A stretch of DNA of 64,000 bases from assembly GCA_046295455.1 (NCBI GenBank), contig JBKBNI010000001.1, positions 124,001 through 188,000 of the forward strand. Direction: 5' to 3'. Source of the DNA: Thermaurantimonas sp046295455. Lineage in GTDB: Bacteria; Bacteroidota; Bacteroidia; Flavobacteriales; Schleiferiaceae. Position numbers and translations under genes: made by a program. Under the pieces are notes generated by a model, which ran no database searches, was not told the origin of the DNA, and saw only the letters and a program-made list of their open reading frames with translations. Shown here one piece after another: positions 35,816 to 44,197 of the stretch (within the stretch, counting starts at the first letter, position 1; each line of letters opens with the position of its first letter).

Positions 35816-37081
35816 TTATTTCAGAGCTTCCAGAATTCGAACTTTTTGAATACGAGTGTGTTCAATGCTTTCGATTTTTAATTTAATGTTATTTATTTCG
35901 ATCATTTCGCCGGATTCGGGAATCCGCTCAAGATGATGAAAAATAAGACCTGAAAGTGTGCTATAATTCTCATCTTCCGGTAGATTGAGGTCGTACAATT
36001 CGTTAAGTCTGCTTATTTCAACGCGTCCGATGGCGATGATGTCTTTTTGATCTTCTCTAATTTCCTGACTATCATCTGTTTCGGTATCGTGCTCGTCTTC
36101 TATTTCCCCAAAGAGCTCCTCAACCACATCCTCTATGGTCACAATCCCTGCTAAAGAACCAAATTCATCATATACAGCTAATATGCTTCTATTTTCTCTG
36201 GTCATAAGTCTTAGCACTTCGTTAGCCGTCATGCTTTCAGGCACAAACCGAATAGGTCGGAGGATAGCTGAAATGTCGTTTGGTTCATTGATTAGATCAT
36301 AGATGTGTACATAGCCAAGCAGATTATCGATTGTGTCCTTATAGATGAGGATCTTGCTCAGATTTGATTCTTCGAATAATTTTTTGAGGTCATCAATTTC
36401 GGCCGAAATATCCAAGGCGATTACTTCCGTTCGCGGCACGATAAATTCGCGCAATCTGCGCGTCTCCATTTGTATTGCGTTTTTAAAGATTTCTATTTCA
36501 TTTTCTTCACGTGATGAAGCTGAACTGTTTTCATACTTGTCTTTAAAAAATTGCGCTAAATCATGCCTTGTAAACAAGATATTTTCACTATTGATGTTGG
36601 CGGCATTTTTAAAGAGCAATTTTAAAATACCATGGCTAAAACGCACCAATACATAAGCAAGTGGCCACAACACTATATAAAATATCCACGCAAATACCGC
36701 ATATCTCTGAAGCATGGCGTGAGGCCTGCTCTGAAAGACACTTTTGGGCAAATATTCAGCTACTACCAAGATAATGATCGTGGAAAGGATGCTCTGAAGT
36801 GCCAGCAAGGTGTACCCAACGGGGATTCCGGAAAAGAGCGGATTTAATAAATCAGGCACAAATATGCCATACAGCACAAGGCAAATATTATTTCCCAGGA
36901 GTAATGCGGCCAGAAGCATGCCTTGCTGCCTATTTAGTAGGGATACAAGCTTAAATGGAAAGGAGCCTTTTTTTTGCTCTACCTCTATAAAAAATCGATC
37001 TGCACTTAAGAAAGCAATTTCGAGACCCGAAAAAAGAGCCGACAACAGTAGGGACAACAGTACAAATGAGATCGTACTCAT
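35816..37081 (-). CDS. CNNM/CorC-family transporter-like protein (DUF21, CBS pair, CorC_HlyC)
   Basis: 421 residues. Four membrane segments form a DUF21 domain (about 1-135), followed by two CBS motifs (about 200-320; for example LSKILIYKDTIDNLLGYVHI and LAVYDEFGSLAGIVTIEDVVEELFGEIEDE) and a C-terminal CorC_HlyC domain (about 335-420). Homologues export or regulate magnesium or other divalent ions, and in Bacteroidota gliding-motility GldE belongs to the same family. It overlaps the 72-residue gene by four bases (ATGA). Confidence 0.88.
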   Translation of the reverse strand: MSTISFVLLSLLLSALFSGLEIAFLSADRFFIEVEQKKGSFPFKLVSLLNRQQGMLLAALLLGNNICLVLYGIFVPDLLNPLFSGIPVGYTLLALQSILSTIIILVVAEYLPKSVFQSRPHAMLQRYAVFAWIFYIVLWPLAYVLVRFSHGILKLLFKNAANINSENILFTRHDLAQFFKDKYENSSASSREENEIEIFKNAIQMETRRLREFIVPRTEVIALDISAEIDDLKKLFEESNLSKILIYKDTIDNLLGYVHIYDLINEPNDISAILRPIRFVPESMTANEVLRLMTRENRSILAVYDEFGSLAGIVTIEDVVEELFGEIEDEHDTETDDSQEIREDQKDIIAIGRVEISRLNELYDLNLPEDENYSTLSGLIFHHLERIPESGEMIEINNIKLKIESIEHTRIQKVRILEALK

Positions 37082-37296
37082 TGTTTTCCAAAAGGATTAT
37101 TATCTCGATTAGATAACCGTTTTCGCTGAGATCTTCTCAAAAAGTACATGGCCGTAGCCCCGAGCCCTACGATGATGTAAATAGATGTTTTCTCGTGTGT
37201 TCCCTGTACCAGAGCGCGAATGATTTCAAAGGCACAGATGGTGATGACGATCAGCCATGCAACTTCCACGATTTTAAGTGTATCTTTAATCTTCAT
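37078..37296 (-). CDS. Small membrane protein, unknown function
   Basis: 72 residues with two hydrophobic segments (about 10-28 and 38-54) and a basic, polar tail (RRSQRKRLSNRDNNPFGKQ). I do not recognise a family. It overlaps lptC by 11 bases and the CNNM gene by 4, so it is almost surely translated with them and belongs to the envelope operon. It may be a small partner of the CNNM protein or the Lpt machinery, but nothing in its sequence decides this. Confidence 0.75.
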   Translation of the reverse strand: MKIKDTLKIVEVAWLIVITICAFEIIRALVQGTHEKTSIYIIVGLGATAMYFLRRSQRKRLSNRDNNPFGKQ

Positions 37297-37846
37297 CTTC
37301 GAGAAGTATTTCGCCGGTTATTTTTTGAATTTTATATGAATTAAAATATTGGTCTGCTTCGAAGCCTTCGCCGACGATGATTTCTTTTCCAGTCGTCACG
37401 GTTACTTTTTTATCCGAAAAAATTTTCTCGGCTGTTTCGTCCCAAATCAAGTGATCGGTTTCCAGTTTTTCACCTTTTTTACTCACAAAAATAACATTTT
37501 GCATGGCTTCCCAACGTGAAGAAGCAGGATAGCGAATGGCATAACCAGCTGAAAGTTCACTCTCAATACTTCCGCTGAAGTCATAAAACCAAACATGTAT
37601 TCCTTTTTGAAACTCGAGTTTCGGACTTTGAAGGTCATTGTAAAAAGCTGCTATGGGAGCTTTCATTTCAAATCGCTTAAAACCACTGTCGGTATATACC
37701 AGGTGAATGTTTTCGCGCTGCTCCACCGGCAGGGTGTCTATCTGATTAATTTGACGCACCAGCTCAGGATTATTGGTGCATTGAGCAAATAAAAAAAGCA
37801 CTGCAGCTCGTACTGCAGTGCCAAATATCTGCTTGATTTTATTCAT
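37286..37846 (-). CDS. lptC: LPS export protein LptC
   Basis: 186 residues. A hydrophobic N-terminus with a lipobox-like LFAQC (Cys23) suggests a lipoprotein rather than the single-helix anchor of E. coli. The rest is beta-rich OstA/LptC fold (MKAPIAAFYNDLQSPKLEF, LETDHLIWDETAEKIFSDKKVTV). It would accept LPS from the LptBFG transporter and pass it to LptA. The start overlaps the stop of the TPR gene by one base (TAATG). Confidence 0.88.
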   Translation of the reverse strand: MNKIKQIFGTAVRAAVLFLFAQCTNNPELVRQINQIDTLPVEQRENIHLVYTDSGFKRFEMKAPIAAFYNDLQSPKLEFQKGIHVWFYDFSGSIESELSAGYAIRYPASSRWEAMQNVIFVSKKGEKLETDHLIWDETAEKIFSDKKVTVTTGKEIIVGEGFEADQYFNSYKIQKITGEILLEDED

Positions 37847-39282
37847 TATTTAATATCAAAATCTACCAGAACCGTCTCATTGATCCAGCATCCGATGGTA
37901 TATTTATCTCCTTGCTTCCAATTAAACTGGAATGAAAGTCCCTTGTCGGGCAATCTTCGGCTGTAGTCGGTTATAAGGCGTTTTGCCCGGTTTGAAACAT
38001 TGGGATCAATACTCATTGCAGTACGCAGTTTATCAATAGCTGCCCAGTATACTGCTTTCTTCTCAAAAACATTGTTACCGCAAGTACCTTCGGCGGCAGC
38101 ATACACCTGCGCTATGAGAATGTATGCTTCACCGGCACGTGGGTTAATCTGCAGACTACGCTGTGCCGCTACTTTGGCAGCCTCAAGCATGCCTCTTCGA
38201 TAGAGAGCTTCACCGGCACGTCTCCAGTCATCGGCGCGTTTTACGGGGTCTGCCTCTAATTCGGCAGCTTTTTTAAATGCATCCACAGCAAGTGCATAGT
38301 CTTTATTGTAGAGGGCTATTTTGGCCAAAGATCTGGAGGATGTTGCACTGGGCTCCAGCTCATTGAGTGCTTCAGCGATTTTTAAGAATATGGGTAGGGT
38401 AATGCAGCTCTCGCGCTCTCCATCCTCATTTTCTCGTTCCTTTTGAAGAAGTTTGGCCGCTCTTCTCAGCCAGTTGATATCACCTTTATTAGCATTAAAA
38501 GTCTCATCATTATACAAAACTGTAAGACGATCACAGGTAGCGATTTTCGCAATTTGAAGCTCGATATTTGTTTCTACCTTAGTGTAGTTTTCCAGCTCTT
38601 TTTCTAGTCTTTCCTTTGTTTTTAGATCTTTATCGGTAGCTTGATTTTGATCGATCCGAGCTTGGATTTCTTCAATTTGCCTGTTGTAATTATTATTGTT
38701 GTTTTCCAGAGCTTCGCTTATGAGGCTGAAAGTTTCGAATACTTTATTGAGACCGAAATTCTTACTGTCTTTTTGGTACATGCGAATGACCATGATGAAG
38801 TAGTTGTTGAAAAAAGCAGCGCTGTGTTCAGTAGGTTCGAGTTCGAGAGCTTTCTGAAATGTATTAAACACATTTTCAGTTTCTGATTCCGGCTCATATA
38901 TCATCATGTCCATAGCTTTCAGGCCGATAACATACCCCTCCTTTTCAGGAAAATATGTGATGCGGTCGTCATAAACTTTGTAGAGCAGTTTAGTCAATTC
39001 TCGCTTCTTATTCGGATCTTTTTCCGCGTCAATTTTAGCTTTTACAATGGTAGTTCCGTAAATATAGATGTTTTTGGTCATGTCCTTACAGTTGTTGAAG
39101 GTGTACCTCCATGCATCAAAGGCCTCTGTATAGTTACGGGTTTTATACAATTCGTAAAATATAGAATAATTGTTTTTGCAATCCTCACTAGCATTTTGGA
39201 AGCCACCTTGAGCATACGACCGTTGGTAAAAGCTGAAAGCAAAAACCATAAGAAGAGAGGCCATTTTTGTCTTCATTCTCAT
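37846..39282 (-). CDS. Exported TPR-repeat protein
   Basis: 478 residues. A signal peptide (KMASLLMVFAFSFYQRSYAQG) is followed by alpha-helical tetratricopeptide-like repeats, with the clearest units near the C-terminus (SRSLAKIALYNKDYALAVDAFKKAAEL is one). A Gln/Asn-rich coiled segment lies around 205-250. Such proteins are scaffolds; in this operon it probably supports outer-membrane or LPS assembly. ATG 39282 overlaps the previous stop (ATGA); another ATG at 39276 is also possible, and the more distal ATG 39306 would spoil the signal peptide. Confidence 0.85.
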   Translation of the reverse strand: MRMKTKMASLLMVFAFSFYQRSYAQGGFQNASEDCKNNYSIFYELYKTRNYTEAFDAWRYTFNNCKDMTKNIYIYGTTIVKAKIDAEKDPNKKRELTKLLYKVYDDRITYFPEKEGYVIGLKAMDMMIYEPESETENVFNTFQKALELEPTEHSAAFFNNYFIMVIRMYQKDSKNFGLNKVFETFSLISEALENNNNNYNRQIEEIQARIDQNQATDKDLKTKERLEKELENYTKVETNIELQIAKIATCDRLTVLYNDETFNANKGDINWLRRAAKLLQKERENEDGERESCITLPIFLKIAEALNELEPSATSSRSLAKIALYNKDYALAVDAFKKAAELEADPVKRADDWRRAGEALYRRGMLEAAKVAAQRSLQINPRAGEAYILIAQVYAAAEGTCGNNVFEKKAVYWAAIDKLRTAMSIDPNVSNRAKRLITDYSRRLPDKGLSFQFNWKQGDKYTIGCWINETVLVDFDIK

Positions 39283-40598
39283 CTGTATTTGTATTTGATA
39301 AACCATTTGTCATTGAGGGTTATACCTACTTGATATCTGATAAAATCTTCCTGGATCAGATTTCCGGTCTTTGTGCCTCTGCGTCCGGCGACCAGACCAA
39401 AGTTTATGTGGTTATACTTTACTTCTCCCGGTGCAAGTCCCCGAATTCTCAGCGGTAATGAAAAGCCAAAAGTCATGCCAAGCTGGGAGATATCCTGATT
39501 TTGAATGTTTACTACACCCGTTTCGTAGAAGGCTCCTAGTCTATATTCCAGTCTATTAATATATTTAGTGCTTCGCTCCCAACCCTGAAAAAAGTATCTC
39601 GGCAGAAGGCTCAGCCCTGCTGCATATCTGAAACTGTTTTGCCATGTGCTACCCTCCACGGGCAGTGAAAGATCGCTTCCCTGAATGTATCGAACCTCTG
39701 CTCCTGCGGTCAATACGGGGATGGTATGATTCGTAGAATATTCCTGGTAGGTCAAGGCGGCTCCCCATTGCATGGGATAGGTCACCCGGGACTCATCAGT
39801 CTGGCGTGTGAAGGTATCTACCGGAGTTCCAAAATCGCCTCCGGAGTAGCTGTACTTATAGTCTTTGTATTCTGAAACCAGCTGTATGGATGGAGAAAAA
39901 ATTCCTGCGATGACGAGCTCTTTATTATTAGCTAATTTAAGTTGGTAGGTGATCCCTGTATTGTAGAGTAAACCGTTTATTCTGATTACGGAATTCTGTC
40001 GCGTGTTTAAGGTATTAGCCATGTCCGGTATGACTATATTCAACCGCTCTTTATCTCCAAAAAAATATCGCATTGATAATCCTATGGAAAATCCCTTGAT
40101 CGGCTTCGAACCGAAGGCAAAAAATGCCTGATTGAATCCTCCGTTTCCAGTGAATCGATACAGCACCGTGGGCAGGGGTTCTTCATTTTTTTCCAAAGTG
40201 CGAATGTCATACCCGATGAACGTGTAAGGCATGTATCCAAAGGCTATAGTCTGACCTTTGTAGACGGGTATTGCAAATTTTATGTGAGAGAAGTTGGTAG
40301 AGTAGTTGCGGAGTCCGTCTGGATTTTGTGCGTTTGAAATATTGTATATCGTGGAGTTGACCCCAAAATCGAAGGTTGTAAGATCCAGTGCACTCAATGT
40401 AGATGGATTGTCCGCATTAAAAAACAGAGGGTTGTATTGCCCGATAGTCATTCCACCCATTCCGAAACTTCTGCCATTGGATATCCATTGAAGATCTCCT
40501 AATCCATATTGGGAGTAGGGTGATACAGAGGTTCTCTGGCCGAAGGTATGAAATGAAAAAAAACAGAGAATGCCTAAAGTGGCTACGGATCTATGCAT
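39279..40598 (-). CDS. Outer membrane beta-barrel protein, unknown substrate
   Basis: 439 residues. A signal peptide (about 1-20) is followed by SPYSQYGLGDLQW, GMGGMTIGQ and NADNPSTLSALDLTTFDFG, then alternating amphipathic strands to an aromatic/basic C-terminus (WFIKYKYR). This resembles the FadL/PorV-like barrels common in Bacteroidota, but a named family cannot be assigned. It overlaps coaX by eight bases and the TPR gene by four. Confidence 0.78.
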   Translation of the reverse strand: MHRSVATLGILCFFSFHTFGQRTSVSPYSQYGLGDLQWISNGRSFGMGGMTIGQYNPLFFNADNPSTLSALDLTTFDFGVNSTIYNISNAQNPDGLRNYSTNFSHIKFAIPVYKGQTIAFGYMPYTFIGYDIRTLEKNEEPLPTVLYRFTGNGGFNQAFFAFGSKPIKGFSIGLSMRYFFGDKERLNIVIPDMANTLNTRQNSVIRINGLLYNTGITYQLKLANNKELVIAGIFSPSIQLVSEYKDYKYSYSGGDFGTPVDTFTRQTDESRVTYPMQWGAALTYQEYSTNHTIPVLTAGAEVRYIQGSDLSLPVEGSTWQNSFRYAAGLSLLPRYFFQGWERSTKYINRLEYRLGAFYETGVVNIQNQDISQLGMTFGFSLPLRIRGLAPGEVKYNHINFGLVAGRRGTKTGNLIQEDFIRYQVGITLNDKWFIKYKYR

Positions 40599-41361
40599 TG
40601 AGTCGATAGAGAATGTTTAAACCTTCCAAACACATATTTGGACGCGCAAATATGTCCGATTTTATCAACTTTTCCAAGGTACTGGTGTCTCCGCCTGTTA
40701 AATAAATATTTAAATTTTTATATTTTTCGGATAAACGTGTGATGTATTCATTTATTTCGAAAACTGCGCCTTGTAGACTGCCGGCCAGCAGGCACTCTTC
40801 GGTGGTCTGCCCTATAATCGGCAGATCCGTGCAAGCAGGCTGATGATTGGCAGGATGTATCAAGGGTAAAGCGTTGGTAAAAGCGTGCATAGCCTTGGCA
40901 CGCATGTGGATGCCAGGAGATATGCTGCCTCCGAGATATTTTCTTCCCACCAGAACATCAAAGGTGATGCAGGTGCCGGCACTGATGATCAGCGATGCCG
41001 TGCTGGGATCCCATCCGGGAGCAGATACTGCAGCTGCTGCCAGGCAGATGCGGTCTGTACCGAGGGTATAGGGTGTTTTGTAAAGGATCTCAAATGGTAA
41101 GTACAAGTCAGGACAAACCAGAATAAGCCTGCCGATGGCAGATAGTGAACGTATCTGTGCATCCATACCCGGAATGACACTGCTGATCAGCAATGTTTCG
41201 ATGTGATGGGTATCTATGATTTCTCTCCAGCTGGTCGCCGGGAAGTCTCCTTCGGGGGTAAGACTACTGAATTTGTAAAGCCTGGTGCCTTCATTTGTGT
41301 GTACTTCGATTTTTGTATTGGAATTTCCAATATCTGCCAGCAGGTAATTTTTTTTTATCAA
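40591..41361 (-). CDS. coaX: Type III pantothenate kinase
   Basis: 256 residues. The ASKHA signature LLADIGNSNTKIEV at the N-terminus, TPYTLGTDRICLAAAA, IISAGTCITFDVL and GGSISPGIHMRAKAM are diagnostic for CoaX. It phosphorylates pantothenate, the first step to coenzyme A, needs a monovalent cation and resists CoA feedback. The longest open start (TTG 41379) falls inside the -7 element, so TTG at 41361 is chosen; no ATG lies near the family N-terminus. First gene of the seven-gene envelope operon. Confidence 0.94.
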   Translation of the reverse strand: MIKKNYLLADIGNSNTKIEVHTNEGTRLYKFSSLTPEGDFPATSWREIIDTHHIETLLISSVIPGMDAQIRSLSAIGRLILVCPDLYLPFEILYKTPYTLGTDRICLAAAAVSAPGWDPSTASLIISAGTCITFDVLVGRKYLGGSISPGIHMRAKAMHAFTNALPLIHPANHQPACTDLPIIGQTTEECLLAGSLQGAVFEINEYITRLSEKYKNLNIYLTGGDTSTLEKLIKSDIFARPNMCLEGLNILYRLNA

Positions 41362-41372
41362 TCGAATAATTT

Positions 41373-41403
41373 TTTGCAAATTTAGAACACCGGTTTACCT
41401 TTG
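41373..41403 (+). promoter_or_regulatory. Promoter of tRNA-Phe
   Basis: TTTG at 41373-41376, exactly 19 bases, then TACCTTTG at 41396-41403: a complete match to the Bacteroidota housekeeping promoter. The tRNA begins 17 bases later. Confidence 0.8.
41377..41384 (-). promoter_or_regulatory. -7 element of coaX
   Basis: TAAATTTG on the minus strand, an exact TAnnTTTG match, directly abutting the -33 element of the tRNA-Phe promoter. The best -33 for it is TTTG at 41412-41409, at a long spacing of 24 bases. Confidence 0.45.
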
Positions 41404-41419
41404 CAGCCCAAAAAAAACC

Positions 41420-41492
<73 letters not shown>

Positions 41493-41500
41493 CGCAGAAG

Positions 41501-41530
41501 TCCCGGCAGATGGCCGGGATTTTTATTTTG
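41501..41530 (+). terminator. Terminator after tRNA-Phe
   Basis: TCCCGGC, a 5-base loop, GCCGGGA and a T-rich tail; it lies between the tRNA and the convergent ppx gene. Confidence 0.85.
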
Positions 41531-41531
41531 G

Positions 41532-42422
41532 TTAGGAAAGATGCTTTCTGTATAGATCGCGGACGATGCCATCGGCCAGTCCCAATTTAGGTACATACAT
41601 CAATTCGGCATCCGCCCATCTCATCACGCTTAGATAGATTCTGCAGGCAAATATGATCACATCAGCGCGGTCCGGATTCAAATCGAGTTTGAGGATTAAT
41701 TCTTCTTTGGAAAATTTTTGTAAGAAATCATAAGTGCTCTCGAGATATTCTCTTGTCAATGGCACTCCCTGGGATTTTCCGCTCATCTTAAAGATGCGGT
41801 TGATATTGCCTCCGCTGCCTACCATCACAACATCTTCAAGTGTGTGGGTCTTGTCTTTGATCCAATGTTTTATGGCATTCCAATCTTCTTCTTTGACCAA
41901 TCCGTTCAGAAGGCGCACCGTACCCACATTAAATGACCGGGATGCACTGACCAACCCGTGCTGAATGAGCGTGAGCTCAGTACTGCCTCCGCCTACATCG
42001 ATGTAGAGCACATTGGATTCCTGCTCTGTAAGTTTTGTGAGAAACTCGTTGCTTTTAATCAGTCGGGCTTCCTCTTCTCCGCCGATGATTTCAATCTGAA
42101 TACCTGTATTTTTTTTGACCTTATCAATCACATCTGCCCCGTTGAGCGCATCCCGCATAGCAGAGGTTGCGCAGGCTCTGTAGGCAGATACCTCGTTCAC
42201 TTCCATCAAGTACTTAAATGCCAACATCCCGGAGATAATTTTTTTCTCCGTTTTGGCTGATATTTTAGACCGTACAAATGAATCACTCCCCAGGCGCACA
42301 GGAAGCCTGGTGAGAGAACTTTTTTTAAAATAAACTTCCTTATGAGAACGTATTACATTGGTTATCAACAATCTGATTGAGTTCGAGCCAATGTCAATAG
42401 CGGCAAGGCGCTTGATATTCAT
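41532..42422 (-). CDS. ppx: Exopolyphosphatase / pppGpp phosphohydrolase family protein
   Basis: 296 residues, the short two-domain form. ASKHA motifs: AAIDIGSNSIRLLI at residues 7-20, the catalytic-Glu region GEEEARL, and YIDVGGGSTELTLI. The HD-like C-terminal extension of the long E. coli proteins is absent. Members hydrolyse polyphosphate and/or pppGpp; which one cannot be told here. Fifty bases after recJ, and last in its operon. Confidence 0.9.
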   Translation of the reverse strand: MNIKRLAAIDIGSNSIRLLITNVIRSHKEVYFKKSSLTRLPVRLGSDSFVRSKISAKTEKKIISGMLAFKYLMEVNEVSAYRACATSAMRDALNGADVIDKVKKNTGIQIEIIGGEEEARLIKSNEFLTKLTEQESNVLYIDVGGGSTELTLIQHGLVSASRSFNVGTVRLLNGLVKEEDWNAIKHWIKDKTHTLEDVVMVGSGGNINRIFKMSGKSQGVPLTREYLESTYDFLQKFSKEELILKLDLNPDRADVIIFACRIYLSVMRWADAELMYVPKLGLADGIVRDLYRKHLS

Positions 42423-42472
42423 GGTTTTATTTTAGATCAAATGTAAAAAATGATTTTCCAAAGAAATGAAAA

Positions 42473-44197
42473 TCAGTGCCCCGACAGTGCAATATCCTCT
42501 ATTTTCAATTGGGTTTTTCTCTGGTTATTATACTCGTTAATCTCTACTCTGTACACCACATCAATACTCTTGGCGGCTTTAATCTGCTCAAAATACTGAG
42601 CCTTGGAAAACCATACGGCTTCCTTGACTTCGGAGCTATTCTCTTCCGACAGAAACAATCGGATATGTTCTCCGTTGCGACCCATGAGATGACTGTTTGG
42701 GAGTACGGTGAGGTTTTTTGATGCGTATAGGGGTGTGGGATTTCCAAATCCTGTGGGCTGGATATGCTGTGTAGAAAGTCTTATAAATTTTTCGTCGATA
42801 TGCTTAAGCAGCAGTTCTGCTTCAGCCATCAATATCTTCTGACGTTGGCTATCCGGTACGAGAGAGCTGACTCGGGTAGAAAAGGCTGAAGAAAATCTTT
42901 CAAAATTTTCGGGAAGAAGAGTTACCCCTGCTGCCTGGCTGTGGCCACCAAACTGGCACAAGTATTCTCTACAGTGCTCAAGCGCGTCATAGATGTTGAG
43001 ATTCTGTATGCTTCGCGCGCTGCCGACTAGCTTTCCATGACTTTCTGTACACACAACAGAGGGCTTGTAAAACTCTTCCACAAGTCGAGCTGCCACAATG
43101 CCCACGACTCCTTTCAGCCAGGTACTCCCGCAGATTACGATTGCTGACTCGTACTTTTCCGGATTGTTTCGCACTATGTCTATAGCCTGCGCTGCTATAC
43201 GGTCTTGTATTTCTTTTCGGTCTGAATTGAGTCGCTCGATATGATCAGCGATTTCGAACGCTTTCTGCATATCGTCCGTTGTCAGAAGGTCCAGAGCAAT
43301 GTGGGCATGATCTATTCGTCCTGCGGCATTGATGCGAGGACCGATTACAAAACCCACGTGATGAGATGTGACCTGACTTCTGATGCCCGATGTTTTTATG
43401 ATGGCCGAAAATCCGGGTTTTGGATTATCATTTAAAATGTCGAGCCCAAGTTTCATCAATATTCTGTTTTCATCTCTCAAGGGTACCATATCGGCCCCAA
43501 TGCTCACTGCCACAAGATCTAAAAGATTGAATACCTTTTCTTTATGAATATTTAAGTAATCTGATAGTGCCCATATCACCTTGAAGGCCACAGCACAAGC
43601 TGACAACTCATCAAACGGATATGTGCAATCAGGCCTTTTGGCGTCCACTACGGCTGCTGCCTCCGGTATAACTGGGCCAGGCGTGTGATGGTCGATAATG
43701 ATCAGGTGCATTCCGGCTTTTCGGATTTCTTCAGCCAATTCAATGGATTTAATTCCGCAGTCCAGAGCTACAATGGTATCAACGCCACTTTTTTTTGCAT
43801 AGTCAATGCCTGTGGGAGTAAGGCCGTATCCTTCTGTATATCTATCTGGTATGTAGGTGACAAAGTTGGAATACACCTCTTTGAAAAACCTCGACATCAA
43901 TGCCACTGAAGTCGTTCCATCCACGTCGTAGTCGCCATAAAACATGATTTTAAAACCCTTCTTCATCGCGTTAATAAGGTGTTCGACAGCTTTGTCGAGG
44001 TCTTTAAGCAGATAAGGGTCGTAGAGATCTTCTCGTTTTGGTTTAAAAAACCGTCGTGCGTCTTCAAATGTCCTGATGCCGCGGTTGTAAAGCACTGCGG
44101 TAAATTCGGGCAGAAAATTCAGCTGACGACTGAGATTGAGTATCTCTGCATTCAATTCCTGACTGCGAATGATCCATCGCATGTTTTGTAAGCTCAT
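42473..44197 (-). CDS. recJ: Single-stranded-DNA 5'-3' exonuclease RecJ
   Basis: 574 residues. DHH-phosphoesterase motifs are present: MFYGDYDVDGTTSVALM, LIIIDHHTPGP, and later GFVIGPRINAAGRID and QFGGHSQAAGVTL of DHHA1, then an OB-fold C-terminus. It digests single-stranded DNA in RecF-pathway recombination, base excision and mismatch repair. Start overlaps the dprA stop by four bases (ATGA); an ATG five codons later is an alternative. Confidence 0.96.
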   Translation of the reverse strand: MSLQNMRWIIRSQELNAEILNLSRQLNFLPEFTAVLYNRGIRTFEDARRFFKPKREDLYDPYLLKDLDKAVEHLINAMKKGFKIMFYGDYDVDGTTSVALMSRFFKEVYSNFVTYIPDRYTEGYGLTPTGIDYAKKSGVDTIVALDCGIKSIELAEEIRKAGMHLIIIDHHTPGPVIPEAAAVVDAKRPDCTYPFDELSACAVAFKVIWALSDYLNIHKEKVFNLLDLVAVSIGADMVPLRDENRILMKLGLDILNDNPKPGFSAIIKTSGIRSQVTSHHVGFVIGPRINAAGRIDHAHIALDLLTTDDMQKAFEIADHIERLNSDRKEIQDRIAAQAIDIVRNNPEKYESAIVICGSTWLKGVVGIVAARLVEEFYKPSVVCTESHGKLVGSARSIQNLNIYDALEHCREYLCQFGGHSQAAGVTLLPENFERFSSAFSTRVSSLVPDSQRQKILMAEAELLLKHIDEKFIRLSTQHIQPTGFGNPTPLYASKNLTVLPNSHLMGRNGEHIRLFLSEENSSEVKEAVWFSKAQYFEQIKAAKSIDVVYRVEINEYNNQRKTQLKIEDIALSGH

